From a bacterium (GTDB lineage: Bacteria; Electryoneota; JAOADG01), in the NCBI GenBank assembly GCA_026417415.1, contig JAOADG010000037.1, forward strand, positions 124,001 to 188,000: a stretch of 64,000 nucleotides of DNA, given 5' to 3'. The first letter of the stretch is position 1, and the number at the start of each line of letters is the position of its first letter. The notes beneath the pieces are model-generated. The model saw only the letters and a list, made by a program, of their open reading frames with translations. It made no database searches and was not told the DNA's origin. This document shows positions 43,439-55,000 of the stretch, one piece after another. A program made the translations under genes and the position numbers.

Positions 43439-43927
43439 GTGGCGTTAGGTTTAGGTAGCAATCTTGGTAATCGCTACCAAAATTTATACTCAGCAATCAT
43501 TCAATTAGAATTGGATGGAGTGGTTTTCAATTCCATTGTATCTTCAATCTATGAGACAGAACCGTGGGGAAAAGCTGAAGGGAATAATTTTTTGAATCTT
43601 GTGGTATTAGGAAACACCGATTATCTACCCAATGAGTTACTTCGCTATACACAACAATTAGAGTTTAAGATGGGAAGAACATCCAAAGGGAACGGATATT
43701 CACCGAGAATCATTGATATTGATATTCTATTATATGGTGAAATGGTAATTCAATCTGAAGATTTAATTATCCCACATCCAAAATTGCTTGAGAGAAAATT
43801 CGTATTAATTCCATTCAACGAAATAGCACCTGATTTGAAAATTGCTGGTACTGATTGGACCATCCAGCAAGCGTTACAAAGTTGTAAAGATCATTGCAAA
43901 GTATATTTAGTAAATTTAGGTGAATGA
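43439..43927 (+). CDS. folK: 2-amino-4-hydroxy-6-hydroxymethyldihydropteridine diphosphokinase
   Basis: LGLGSNLGNRYQNLYSAI, SSIYETEPWG, NLVV, PRIIDIDILLYGE, IPHPKLLERKFVLIPFNEIAPD. Confidence 0.93.
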   Translation: MALGLGSNLGNRYQNLYSAIIQLELDGVVFNSIVSSIYETEPWGKAEGNNFLNLVVLGNTDYLPNELLRYTQQLEFKMGRTSKGNGYSPRIIDIDILLYGEMVIQSEDLIIPHPKLLERKFVLIPFNEIAPDLKIAGTDWTIQQALQSCKDHCKVYLVNLGE

Positions 43928-44567
43928 AAGGAGTACTACTCTGAAAGCAAAATACATTGCTATTGAAGGCGTTATAGGTGCAGGTAAAACTACGTTAGCA
44001 CGTGCGATTCACCGACGATTTGGGGGGTTGTTGGTTTTAGAACAACACGAAGAAAATCCTTTTTTACCTGATTTTTACCGTGATCGCGAACGCTATGCAT
44101 TTCAAACCCAAATGTTTTTCCTTTTATCAAGATGGAGACAACAACAAGATTTAACTCAATTTGATATCTTTAACGAAAAAATCATTGCTGATTATTTGTT
44201 TGCAAAAGATCGTATTTTTGCTGCCATCAATTTAAATGATAAAGAATTGGATTTGTATGAAAAATTGTATGAGTCCATTGAAAAAACAGTGATTAAACCA
44301 GATTTGGTGGTCTATTTACAATCTCCGGTGCAAAAATTGATGTACAATATTAAACTAAGAGCAAGAAATTATGAAAAGGATATTACCGAAGAATACATTA
44401 CAGAATTAGCACAGGCATACAATCAATTTTTTTACCAATATGATAGTAGCAATTTAATTATTGTGAATTGTGCTAATTTGGATTTCGTCAAAAACAACGA
44501 ACAATTAGAAAAATTATTAAACTTTATCGAACAAGAGCACCAAGGAAAAGTTTTTTTTCAAATTTAG
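43920..44567 (+). CDS. Deoxynucleoside kinase family protein
   Basis: YIAIEGVIGAGKTTLARAIHRRFGG...LEQHEENPFLPDFYRDRERYAFQTQMFFLLSRWRQQ; possible true start CTG 43941. Confidence 0.88.
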   Translation: MNERSTTLKAKYIAIEGVIGAGKTTLARAIHRRFGGLLVLEQHEENPFLPDFYRDRERYAFQTQMFFLLSRWRQQQDLTQFDIFNEKIIADYLFAKDRIFAAINLNDKELDLYEKLYESIEKTVIKPDLVVYLQSPVQKLMYNIKLRARNYEKDITEEYITELAQAYNQFFYQYDSSNLIIVNCANLDFVKNNEQLEKLLNFIEQEHQGKVFFQI

Positions 44568-44598
44568 AAACTATCATTATACACGAAATTAAAACAGA

Positions 44599-44802
44599 AT
44601 GTCATTTCTTATGAATATAATCAGACAATTGTTGGTAGGACTCATAATTATGATCGTTTCAATTCTTGTTTCACGTTTATTGAATAGAAAACGGACTACA
44701 ATAAAGAATTTCACAGCGAATAAAAATCGTGATGAAATGAATTCTACTTTTCAAGAAGCAGAAGATATCGAGTGGCATCCAATCGAGAGAGGAGAAAAGT
44801 GA
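44599..44802 (+). CDS. Small single-TM hypothetical protein
   Basis: 67-aa ORF with N-terminal TM helix and acidic tail in operon context. Confidence 0.5.
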   Translation: MSFLMNIIRQLLVGLIIMIVSILVSRLLNRKRTTIKNFTANKNRDEMNSTFQEAEDIEWHPIERGEK

Positions 44803-45188
44803 ATTTTGAAATTATTTCAACCAATCATGCACCCGCTGCTGTAGGTCCCTATTCTCAAGCAGTGCGATGCAACGATATGTTGTATTGTAGTGGACAAATT
44901 CCGCTAGATCCAAAAACCAATCAAATTGTTGCTGGTGACACAGGTGCTCAAACAAAGCAAGTTATGGAAAACTTAAAAGCTGTACTTGCTGCTGCAGGGA
45001 TTGGATTTGAGAATGTCGTCATGACTACCATTTATCTAACCGATTTAGGGGATTTTATGGTTGTGAATAAAATTTATGAAGAGTATTTCGAAAAAAATCA
45101 TTACCCTGCAAGAGTAACTGTAGAAGTTTCAAAATTACCAAAAGATGCACGTGTTGAAATATCAATGATTGCGAAATTACCTTCTTGA
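44799..45188 (+). CDS. ridA: RidA family (2-iminobutanoate/2-iminopropanoate) deaminase
   Basis: APAAVGPYSQAVRCNDMLYCSGQIPLDPKTNQIV...YPARVTVEVSKLPKDARVEISMIA; GTG start after GAGAGGAG. Confidence 0.93.
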   Translation: MNFEIISTNHAPAAVGPYSQAVRCNDMLYCSGQIPLDPKTNQIVAGDTGAQTKQVMENLKAVLAAAGIGFENVVMTTIYLTDLGDFMVVNKIYEEYFEKNHYPARVTVEVSKLPKDARVEISMIAKLPS

Positions 45189-45667
45189 AAACGTATATCA
45201 TTACATTCCTTTTCCTTCTATCATTCAATCGAGCATTTGCTCAAGCCAATGATACCATACAAAAACCACCTTTTTCCTCCCCAACTTGGGTTGCTGCCAG
45301 AAGTTTTATTTTTCCAGGTTGGGGACAATGGTACAATCACAAAAAATGGAAAGCTGCAATTGTGGCTACGACGGCAATCACTTTAGGATCAAGCATTTAT
45401 ATACAAGAAACAAGACGAATGGATGCTGAGAGAAAGTTGCATTCAGCATTATCGAATAATGAAAAATACTATTATACAAGAATGGAAAAATTCTATGAAA
45501 ATGATCGGAATAAATTGATTTGGTGGTCTGTAGGTTTTTGGTTGTTGTCGGGATTAGATGCATATGTGGATGCACATTTAGCAAACTTTGAAGTGGAACC
45601 AGTTGCTTCTTCAAAGGTTTCCATTCAAGTGAATTTCAATTTTTTTCTTACGGGAAAAAGAAAATGA
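45185..45667 (+). CDS. DUF5683-like membrane protein
   Basis: SPTWVAARSFIFPGWGQWYNHKKWKAAIVATTAITLGSSIY; TTG start overlapping ridA stop. Confidence 0.7.
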   Translation: MKTYIITFLFLLSFNRAFAQANDTIQKPPFSSPTWVAARSFIFPGWGQWYNHKKWKAAIVATTAITLGSSIYIQETRRMDAERKLHSALSNNEKYYYTRMEKFYENDRNKLIWWSVGFWLLSGLDAYVDAHLANFEVEPVASSKVSIQVNFNFFLTGKRK

Positions 45668-46701
45668 TTGATCAAAGTGGAGTAATACACGTTCATTCAA
45701 CATTTTCTGATGGTACCGGAGATTGGAAAGAGATTGCAGAATTGGCAGCGAAGTACCAATTGGATTATTTAATCATGACAGATCACAACACTTTGGAACC
45801 CTTTCACAGAGGATATGAAGGGTTCTATGGCGATTGTTTGGTATTGGCTCAAACAGAAATCAATGACCAAGAAGATAAAAATCATTTTATTGCATTAAAT
45901 GTCACAAAAGATATTCCATCGTTGTGCGATACAGAAATAAGTTTAGAGGAAGTTCGCAAACAAAACGGCTTTGCTATTATAGCACATCCATTTGAACATC
46001 GTCATGAATTAAAATACCCAGCATATCCTTGGAATAGATGGGATTTAAAAGTAGAAGGGTTAGAGCTCTGGAATCAACTATCTTCTTGGAAAGAGGCACT
46101 TACTAAGTGGAATAAAATTTGGCGAGTAGTAAAACCCAACATGACTTTGCGGTATCCTCCTAAAGAAGCGATTGCGAAATGGGATGAATTGAATCAAACG
46201 CAAGAAGTTATCGGTATTTTTGGTATTGATGCACATGCTTTGGTTCATAAAGTAAAAGGTCTTTTTCCGATCACCATTTTTCCTTATAAAGTTCATTTTC
46301 AATCTTTACGAAACATTGTATTGGTTCCAGATTTTCTAAAAAACAATTCATTAGAAGAAGCGAAAACGATGATTTATGATGCATATCGAAAAGGAAGGTT
46401 GCATTGTGTGAATCATAGAATAGGGGATGGTATCGGATTTCGATTTTGGGCTGAGCACGATAAAAAGGAATTGGTTTTATGGCCCGGGGATACCATTGAA
46501 TTTGAAACAGGATGGATTTTAACTGCTAAATCGCCGGATCGATGTAAAATTTGTTTGATTCGAGATGGTGAGCGTGTTCAAGAAGGGAATGGACACGAAT
46601 TAAAATACAAAGTAGAAAAGCATGGAGTGTATCGAATAGAGACCTACAAAAAGGACCGAGCATGGTTATTTACCAATCCAATTCGGTTGAGAAAGAGTTA
46701 A
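45664..46701 (+). CDS. PHP domain-containing phosphoesterase
   Basis: GVIHVHSTFSDGTGDWKEIAELAAKYQLDYLIMTDHNTLEPF...GFAIIAHPFEHRH; GIDAHA. Confidence 0.88.
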   Translation: MIDQSGVIHVHSTFSDGTGDWKEIAELAAKYQLDYLIMTDHNTLEPFHRGYEGFYGDCLVLAQTEINDQEDKNHFIALNVTKDIPSLCDTEISLEEVRKQNGFAIIAHPFEHRHELKYPAYPWNRWDLKVEGLELWNQLSSWKEALTKWNKIWRVVKPNMTLRYPPKEAIAKWDELNQTQEVIGIFGIDAHALVHKVKGLFPITIFPYKVHFQSLRNIVLVPDFLKNNSLEEAKTMIYDAYRKGRLHCVNHRIGDGIGFRFWAEHDKKELVLWPGDTIEFETGWILTAKSPDRCKICLIRDGERVQEGNGHELKYKVEKHGVYRIETYKKDRAWLFTNPIRLRKS

Positions 46702-46702
46702 T

Positions 46703-47929
46703 ATGATAAAAATTTTTACCAACATCGGTCTGATTGCTACTCCAATGGGTGAATTTCCATATAAATGGATGGAATGGAAAGGTGGGGAAATTATTGTCAA
46801 AGATGGAAAATTTTACTCTTTACCTTGGGAAAAAAGGGAAATCTTTCTCCCTCAGGAAGATGTTATTGTTCACGATTGTAATGGAGCATTAGCAATTCCA
46901 GGGTTTGTAGATTCGCATACTCATTTAATTTATGCTGGAAATCGAGCAAATGAATTCATTCGTCGTTGTTATGGAGAGACGTACCAAGAAATTGCACAAA
47001 AGGGTGGAGGAATAAAATATACTGTTCAACAGACCCGTGCAGCTTCTGCAGAATTATTACTAGATCTTCTAATTTCACGATTACAACGTGCACTAAAAAG
47101 TGGAACCACTACCATTGAAATTAAAGCAAGTTACGGATTAGAAAAAAATGCTGACTTAAAACAATTAAAAGTAATTCATGATGCAAAACCATACTTTCCC
47201 GGAATCATTGTTCCGACCTGTCTTTCTGCTCACGAAATTCCAGTAGAATGGAAAAATCAAAAAAGCAAGTACATTGAAATCATTACCAACGAAATTTTAC
47301 CAGCAGTAAAAGAACAAGGAATTGCCCAAAGAGTGGATGTCTATTGCGAAAAAAATGTATTTGATTTGAATGAAACAAAAACGATACTTCTTAAAGCGAA
47401 AGAATTAGGTTTCCTTTTAACCATTCATTGTGATCAATGGACCAATCTAGGTGGTGCTTACTTAGCTGCCGAAATCGGTGTACAAAGTGCAGACCATTTG
47501 GAACAGACGGATCGGAAAGGATTCATCGCATTAAAAGAAGCAAATGTAGTTGCTACGATACTGCCCGGTTCTATATGGTTTACCCATTCTCCCCATTATC
47601 CTAATGCTAAAGAAATGATCGAACTAGGAGTTAATGTAGCAGTTGCTTCAGATCACAACCCGGGAAGTTCTATGTTCTTAGAATTTCCTTTGGTACTCAC
47701 TGTTGCTGCATTGGGTTGCAAGTTGGTTGGAAAAGAAGCCATTACTGCTGCTACGTTGGCTCCTGCAAAGGCACTGGGATTACAAAATCAAGTAGGATCA
47801 ATCGAGATTGGAAAGGATGCCAATTTTACCTTATGGAATATCAATCATTACGATGAGATTTCTTACCATTGTGGTGGTATCATACCTACCGATATAATCG
47901 TACAAGGAAACGTTGTTACGAACAATTGA
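46703..47929 (+). CDS. hutI: Imidazolonepropionase
   Basis: AIPGFVDSHTHLIYAGNRANEFIRRCYGETYQEIAQKGGGIKYTVQQTRAAS; IKASYGLEKNADLKQLKVI; VAVASDHNPGSSM. Confidence 0.93.
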   Translation: MIKIFTNIGLIATPMGEFPYKWMEWKGGEIIVKDGKFYSLPWEKREIFLPQEDVIVHDCNGALAIPGFVDSHTHLIYAGNRANEFIRRCYGETYQEIAQKGGGIKYTVQQTRAASAELLLDLLISRLQRALKSGTTTIEIKASYGLEKNADLKQLKVIHDAKPYFPGIIVPTCLSAHEIPVEWKNQKSKYIEIITNEILPAVKEQGIAQRVDVYCEKNVFDLNETKTILLKAKELGFLLTIHCDQWTNLGGAYLAAEIGVQSADHLEQTDRKGFIALKEANVVATILPGSIWFTHSPHYPNAKEMIELGVNVAVASDHNPGSSMFLEFPLVLTVAALGCKLVGKEAITAATLAPAKALGLQNQVGSIEIGKDANFTLWNINHYDEISYHCGGIIPTDIIVQGNVVTNN

Positions 47930-48073
47930 GTTATTTACATCACCAAAATTATTTTTCGACAACCAAACTGAACTTTCAGAAAAGTATAATTTTTAGTAAC
48001 ATTAAGAAAGCTGTTTCGAATCGATAGAAGTTTGATATGTAAATATTAGTAATATAAACATTTCTTATTCAAA

Positions 48074-49747
48074 ATGAAAAAGTCTTATATTGTAGAATTA
48101 CATAAAACGGATGTTTCGGCATTAAACGAAATAAGTTGGTCTTTAGGAACTTTTCTGAAGTTTACGGAAAGTATTTTTAAAATTGCAGAAAATTGCCTTT
48201 CTCAAAACCATCCCTTTCATTTGTGCTTATGGAATACAAAAATCAATCTTTTGCGTGAATCTGATATATCAATTATTCCGCTTAAACTGACCTTAGGTCT
48301 AGTCAAGATCTTAAAGGAAAAAGATAGATCAGAGGTCATAGAAATCAGTCAAACCAATACGCTTTTCGAAAATGAAGTACCTTTTGTACTCACATTCATC
48401 AATGAAAATTTTTCAATTGCTTTGGTTGTTTATGAATTCCAACACCATAGAATTACCCATGAAGATCAAGTAGAAGGAGTATTTACATTATCTCCTCAAA
48501 CCATCGAGAAAATCAATACAGATATTCTTCACGTGACTAGTTCTGTTCAAGTAAACCATCCATATACTAATAATTTACAACGTTCTGTTCACCTGACGCT
48601 AAATGCTTTTGATCAAGCCATTACACAAAGAAATCATCGAATCCATCGTTTGTGGATTAGCACTCAATTTTTATCAAAAATTGCATGGGAATTGGATTTT
48701 AACCGATTACTTGGAAAGATTGCCGATGGCTTAAAAGAAGCTCTTCAGTATGAGTTATTGGAAATTCTGCTTTATGAAAGAGTTTCAAGCAATTTTGTAG
48801 AAAAATTCCGTTATCGTAGAAATGAAACAAAATTTGGAGGATCTAATTTAACTATTGAACTCAATTCATCAGTAGTTAAAGCCATTTATCGTCACCGTCA
48901 TGCTATCTTTTACGAAGACCTTTCTAAAGAAATGGATATTGTTGCCAACCCTAAATTGATTCATATTACCGATTTAAAGAAAGCGATTATTGTTCCTCTG
49001 GTAAAGGATAGAAGGGTACAAGGGATAATTAAATTGTTCTTCAAACCGAATGCAAAAATACACCAGGAAGACGTCGAATGGATGTCTGAAATGGCAACTC
49101 ATATTACGAAAAGTATGGTTAGTGCAAAAGCACATGAAGATGCTACTCGTTTAGCTTCTAACGATGCACTTACTGGGATAGCGAATAGAAGGTTGTTTAA
49201 CGAACAGATTGTTCGTGATTTTAAACGATATAGACGATTCGGTGGAGAATTATCCGTAATGATGGTGGATGTAGATTTTTTTAAGATGTACAATGATCGT
49301 GAAGGGCATTTGCAAGGCGACCAAGTTCTTAAAGGCGTTGCGCGAGTATTAAGTTTAAATATACGACAAACTGACTTTTTAGCAAGATATGGAGGTGAAG
49401 AGTTTGCAATCATTTTACCCGGGACATCCCTTGCTGGTGCGAGTGTATTAGCAAAAAAAATCAATCAAGCGATTGCAGATTTTAAATTTGTAAATTCAGA
49501 TAAGCAGCCATTTGGATGTATTACAGTATCAATAGGCGTTTCTTCGGTCATTAATGGTGCCATGTCGCCTGAAGATTTATTACATCAAGCAGATATGGCA
49601 TTGTACTATGCAAAAGAAAATGGTAGAAATCGAACATATTTATACACTGGAAGTGGAAAATTCGTTACTCCGGATGCATTTGTAGAACAAATTGAAATGG
49701 TGGATAGTTCACAAGATAAAGTGATTGAAGGCGACAAAAACAACTAA
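48074..49747 (+). CDS. GAF-GGDEF diguanylate cyclase
   Basis: GAF-like WISTQFLSKIAWELDFNRLLGKIADGLKEALQYELLEILL; DALTGIANRRLFNE, RQTDFLARYGGEEFAIILPG. Confidence 0.9.
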   Translation: MKKSYIVELHKTDVSALNEISWSLGTFLKFTESIFKIAENCLSQNHPFHLCLWNTKINLLRESDISIIPLKLTLGLVKILKEKDRSEVIEISQTNTLFENEVPFVLTFINENFSIALVVYEFQHHRITHEDQVEGVFTLSPQTIEKINTDILHVTSSVQVNHPYTNNLQRSVHLTLNAFDQAITQRNHRIHRLWISTQFLSKIAWELDFNRLLGKIADGLKEALQYELLEILLYERVSSNFVEKFRYRRNETKFGGSNLTIELNSSVVKAIYRHRHAIFYEDLSKEMDIVANPKLIHITDLKKAIIVPLVKDRRVQGIIKLFFKPNAKIHQEDVEWMSEMATHITKSMVSAKAHEDATRLASNDALTGIANRRLFNEQIVRDFKRYRRFGGELSVMMVDVDFFKMYNDREGHLQGDQVLKGVARVLSLNIRQTDFLARYGGEEFAIILPGTSLAGASVLAKKINQAIADFKFVNSDKQPFGCITVSIGVSSVINGAMSPEDLLHQADMALYYAKENGRNRTYLYTGSGKFVTPDAFVEQIEMVDSSQDKVIEGDKNN

Positions 49748-49762
49748 CCATAAGGAGCGAAC

Positions 49763-51244
49763 ATGCCTAAATCGCTTCGAATCCTATTAGTATCTCCAGA
49801 AGTCGAGCCATTTGCAAAAACTGGAGGTTTAGCTGATGTATCAAGCTCATTGGCAAAAAAACTAAAAACCATGGAACACGATGTTCGTGTTTTTTTGCCA
49901 AAGTATAAAATTATTAAAGATCGTAAACACAGTGTACGTGAAGTTAAAAGATTGTCTGAACTTCCAATACAACTAGGGAACCATACTTACACTATAGCGA
50001 TTCGTTCTGCACAATTGTTACCTGAAAGGGTGCCGGTATTTTTACTTGAAAATAAGGAATTGTTTGATAGAGAAGGTTTATACGTTGATCCTTTAACTAA
50101 AAAAGATTATGAAGATAATGCAGAGCGATTTCTTCTATTTTGTTATGGTGTTTTTACTGCAATGGAAGTATTGCATTGGATTCCTGATATCGTCTTATGT
50201 AGCGATTGGCAAGCCGCATTAATCCCTTATCTACTGAAAAGACAGTACGCAAAGCAAGAAAACTATGCTAAAATAAAAACTGTTGTAGCGATTCATAACC
50301 TTGCTTTCCAAGGAATTTTTCCTATGGAAAAAGCATCACTATTGAAAGCATCCAAAACAGATACCAAAGCTGGTGGTATGCTTGAGTTTTGGGGAAAACT
50401 AAACTTCTTGAAAGCCGGAATTTTATCTGCTGATAAAATCATCACTGTTTCACCAACTTATGCGAAAGAAATTCAAACCCCAACTCTTGGATTTGGTTTA
50501 GAGGGTGTGCTAAAACAAAGAAAGAAAGATATCTATGGGATTCTGAATGGAATAGACACCAACATCTGGAATCCTGAAAAAGATGAATTCATTCCTGCCC
50601 ATTACAACATTCAAGATTTGACTGGAAAACAACGGTGTAAATTGATGTTGCAGGTAGAATTAAATCTGCAAAACAATGTAGAAATTCCGATGTTTGGAAT
50701 GATTGGTAGGTTAACGGAGCAAAAGGGAATTGATTTAATCATTGATGCTATACCTTCAATTCTTGAACAAGGTGCACAAGTTGTGATTTTAGGTGTAGGT
50801 GATGATAAATATCATCAACAATTACAACAATTGTATGAAAAGTACCAGGGGAAAATGCATCTTGCTATTCGATTTGATGATGAGTTAGCGCATAAAATTG
50901 AAGCTGCATCCGATTTCTTTTTAATGCCATCACGTTTCGAACCCTGTGGGCTTAATCAAATGTATAGTTTAAGATATGGAACTATCCCAATTGTCCACTC
51001 AATAGGTGGTTTAGCAGATACTGTACAAGATTGGTCTGAGAAAACACAAACTGGAAATGGTATTGTTTTCAAACCTTTCAATCAAGAGAATTTTAACTTG
51101 GCTTTAAAAAGAGCATTTGCGATTTATTCAAATCCTTATGCATTCTCTAAAATTCGCTACAATGCGATGAGTACTGATTTTTCTTGGTCAATCAGCGCTA
51201 AAAAATATGAAGAAATCTTTTTAGAATTAGTAGGAGATGAATAA
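49763..51244 (+). CDS. glgA: Glycogen/starch synthase
   Basis: RILLVSPEVEPFAKTGGLADVSSSLAKKL, SDWQAALIPYLLK, YGILNGIDTNIWNPEKD, IGRLTEQKGIDLIIDAI, PSRFEPCGLNQMYSLRYGTIPIVHSIGGLADTV. Confidence 0.95.
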   Translation: MPKSLRILLVSPEVEPFAKTGGLADVSSSLAKKLKTMEHDVRVFLPKYKIIKDRKHSVREVKRLSELPIQLGNHTYTIAIRSAQLLPERVPVFLLENKELFDREGLYVDPLTKKDYEDNAERFLLFCYGVFTAMEVLHWIPDIVLCSDWQAALIPYLLKRQYAKQENYAKIKTVVAIHNLAFQGIFPMEKASLLKASKTDTKAGGMLEFWGKLNFLKAGILSADKIITVSPTYAKEIQTPTLGFGLEGVLKQRKKDIYGILNGIDTNIWNPEKDEFIPAHYNIQDLTGKQRCKLMLQVELNLQNNVEIPMFGMIGRLTEQKGIDLIIDAIPSILEQGAQVVILGVGDDKYHQQLQQLYEKYQGKMHLAIRFDDELAHKIEAASDFFLMPSRFEPCGLNQMYSLRYGTIPIVHSIGGLADTVQDWSEKTQTGNGIVFKPFNQENFNLALKRAFAIYSNPYAFSKIRYNAMSTDFSWSISAKKYEEIFLELVGDE

Positions 51245-52082
51245 ATCCCTTAATCTATTGATTATAATTATTGTTCAATCTATAATCCACCCAATAAAAT
51301 CACAAACAATTGAAGAATGCGATGTATCTTATTATGATCTTCCAAATAAAGGTGTGATGGTATGGGATCAAGAGAACTGTTTAATTTTGCACTCTAATCT
51401 AAAAGAAATTGTGTTATTGAATTCAAAAGAGGGTGAAAGGCGTTTTCAATTAAAAAATGTGATTAATCCTACCGCGATTCAAAAAGATCAAAGACATCTT
51501 CTTTGTTATGATAAGGGAAAAAATGTACTAAAACGATATAACCATCGGTTTGATGAAATTGAAGAAATATCTTTACCTTCCAGTTTAAGTGACGCACTTC
51601 TTAATCATTTTATGGTTACCTCAAAAGGAGAAATGATCTTCTTCAATACTCTTACCAATGAAGTAGTTGCATTCAATCGATTTGGAAAAAATACTTGGAA
51701 AAAATATTTACCGATAGATTTTCAGAAATCATTGATTACACAACAAGCAGATACCACTTGGATAGTAACAAAAAGTATTGATGAAGAGAACAAACACCCT
51801 AAATGGACCTTATTCAAAGTGTATGGATTTGGTGTGATTGAACAAAAGACATTGAATCAATTTCAAGCAGATACAATTCTTGCATTGTCAATGAACAACA
51901 ATCAATTCTTGTTTTTTTTAACAAATGGCGTTTGGACAGAGAATGGTTTTTATCAATACCCAGATTGGTTACGAAAACCAATCTTGTGTATCAAAGGGGC
52001 ATGGGTATTATCTGAACAGATGATACTTTATTCAGACGATAGGATTTACTTCGCACCAGTTAAACTTCTACTAAAAAATTGA
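51237..52082 (+). CDS. Hypothetical exported protein, propeller-like repeats
   Basis: Signal peptide; overlaps glgA and next ORF; repeated LxxYDKGKNVLKRYNHRFDEIEEI-type strands. Confidence 0.7.
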   Translation: MNKSLNLLIIIIVQSIIHPIKSQTIEECDVSYYDLPNKGVMVWDQENCLILHSNLKEIVLLNSKEGERRFQLKNVINPTAIQKDQRHLLCYDKGKNVLKRYNHRFDEIEEISLPSSLSDALLNHFMVTSKGEMIFFNTLTNEVVAFNRFGKNTWKKYLPIDFQKSLITQQADTTWIVTKSIDEENKHPKWTLFKVYGFGVIEQKTLNQFQADTILALSMNNNQFLFFLTNGVWTENGFYQYPDWLRKPILCIKGAWVLSEQMILYSDDRIYFAPVKLLLKN

Positions 52083-55000
52083 GTTTCATTCTTTCATTGA
52101 CTAGATCATTGATACAGATTCCTAAAACAGCGCAATTTTTTAGTGTATGCATTTTTTTTCTAATACCTTATGCTTTTAGTCAAACGCTTCTTCAAAACTA
52201 CCAACCTTCCTTAAAAGAATATCGTTTTTTTGCAAATGATAGTTTGGGGCCATTTAAACTTCCAGATTCATTTTTAGTGACCAATAGCATCACCATATTC
52301 GCTGGAGAAAAGTTATTAGAAAGAAAACGGGATTACGAAGTTAATGAAATTAAGGGTATACTTTACCTAAAAAGTTACTTTCCTGCGGTCGAGTTGACTG
52401 TACGGTATAAAGCATTAAATCTGAAAATTCCGACTGTATTCCGCTATAAAAAAGAGTTTGAGTTTTCCAACATATTTGACACATTACAAATCAAAAAAGA
52501 GTCCACTCAAGCAATTTCTCAAGAAGATCAAACCACAGGTTATCAATTGCAGCGTTCTGGTAGTATCTTGCGTGCGATAACAATTGGGACTGGAGAAGAT
52601 ATCGGAATAGAATCTTCTATGCGTTTAGAATTGGACGGAAATCTTACGGAAGATCTTGAAATCAAAGCAGTACTGTCTGACCAGACGAGTGGTATTACAC
52701 CAGAAGGAAATACGAAAACTCTTAAAGAGCTGGATCGAATTTACATTCAAACCAAATCACCAACCAATACAGTTACTATGGGCGATTATCCTTTACAGTT
52801 TGGTCAAAGCAATCCATTTGTATCCACCAAGAAGCAAGTACAAGGTGCTCAATGGATATGGGAAAAGCCACGATTACAAACACAGGTATTGGGTGCAATT
52901 ACCAGAGCTCGTTATCGTACAGTACAATTCGTTGCCAATGAAGGGAATCAAGGTCCTTATCTGTTAACCGATGGTGAACAAAATTTACCAACACCGATTG
53001 TACCCGGTTCTGAAAGAGTATTCATTGATGGAGTAGAACAAACTAGAGGTCAAACGGAGAACTATACTATTGATTATTCTACAGGTGAAATCACCTTTAC
53101 CCCTAAAACGCCCATCAGACAAGATGCAAGAATCATTATTGAATACGAAACTATTCCAGGTTACTACAATCGCGGTATTTTTGCCACTCAAGTATCTGGA
53201 AGAACTATTGGTAGAAATTTCGTTTGGAGCGCTGGAGTGTACTCAGAATCAGATGATGCAAAAAATCCAGTAGGGTACACATTAACCGACTCGGCTAAAC
53301 AAGCACTTCAAAATGCAGGAGATAATCCCCTATATTCCTTTTACAATAGTGAACGATATGTGGGACCAAATCAAGGGGATTATAAAAAGATTGATACATT
53401 ATATCAAGGCAATCAAATTCCTATTTATGTATTTGTTCCTCCTGATTCGAGTTTACAACCGCAAGGTGAATATGAAGTGACTTTTACAAAAGTTCCCAAT
53501 GGAGATTATCAAATTGATTTTCATAGTTTATCTGCTAAATCCTTTTATAAATGGGTTGGGACGGGATTAGGAGATTACTTACCAATTATAAAAATTCCAC
53601 TACCACAAAAAAGAGAAGTTGCTGCTGTTGCTACTCAATTGAGACCCAATGAATTTGTAAAAGTTCAGGTAGAATCAGCAATGTCAAAATTCGATGCCAA
53701 CACAATGTCCATAAAAAATGGCAAAGGAATACAAGGAGGAGCAATTGCAGTAGAAACTCAACTAAATGCACCATCTTTTAAGGGGGTTCATCACTTTCAA
53801 ACAACAATAAAGTATAAAGAAGTTGAATCGAATTTTCGTCCTTTGGAAAGGGTAGATAATATTGAAGAGTATAGAAGATGGGGAAATACGGATACGCTTT
53901 CACAAAGTGGACAAATTACAAAAGAAGTTGAATTTAGTTATTCACCTGTTCAGTTGTTGAATCTGAAATCTAGTATAGGTAATCAACAAAAAGATGATGG
54001 AACACGTTCTAAACGATTAGCTGTATCAATAAGCACAATAACAAATCTTTGGAAAGGAGTATTCGCAACCGAAAAAATTCAAGCCAATCAATCTATTCAA
54101 CAAACCGATATTGAGATTGTTCGTTTGTTTCAACAACAATCCTTGAGAGTGAAGCAATTTCAATCTTCTTTTCAAACCAATTTTGAGAATTATCTTTCTA
54201 CACGTACTTACTATCCAATGGGTTCAAGAAAGTTAAGCAATTCATTTACTTTCATTCACGAATTCCATCCAAGTCATACACTTAATCTATCTATAACAAG
54301 AAGAAACGATTGGAATAGGATCAGTAAAATTTTTCACCCATCATTACGTTCGCTTGGCTTTCAAATTAAACATGATCTTTCAAAACGGAATTTCATTTCT
54401 AACACAGAATATCATCATAATGAAACCCGTTATTTACCTTCTGATTCACTAGTCAAAGTTGATTTAATTCAATCAATCGGATCAGCAAAATTTTACGAAA
54501 ATATTTTCCAAGCCAATTGGAACTATTCTCTCAATGCAACCAGTACCTCAAAATTGTTATTGTATGCTTATCCAGTTCCTTTAGGACAGGGAACACATGT
54601 TAAAATTGGTGAACAATTTGTCCCCAATCCAGAGGGTGATTGGATAGTATTCACAAGACCTTCAGGCGACTATGAACCCGTCGTGGATTTTAACGTCACT
54701 TTGGGAATCACTTCTTTTTTAGAACGTTTACAAGTATTTCCGTGGAAAGGAGTTACTTCAGACACAAGAGTTGAAATTGGTGAACAATCAAAAACCAAAC
54801 ATCCAATGAAATTAATGCTTTTTTATCTTCCTGAATTTCTAAGTGAGAAAACACTAAATGGAAGACAAACTTTTAAGCAAGATTTTACCATTAATCCAAC
54901 CAAAGTCCATTTTTGGAAATTTCGAACGACAATCCAACGTGATAAAAGCAATCGTTGGTTAACAGGTGCATATGATAATCGTTTTTCCAGTTTTTCCCTT

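Noticed and set aside
47930-48073. 144-bp intergenic region examined for tRNA, riboswitch or c-di-GMP aptamer
   Set aside because: AT-rich with no convincing stems or conserved aptamer core; probably just a promoter.
49099-49464. 121-aa ORF antisense to the GGDEF gene
   Set aside because: Within the conserved GGDEF domain on the other strand, no RBS or homology-like features.
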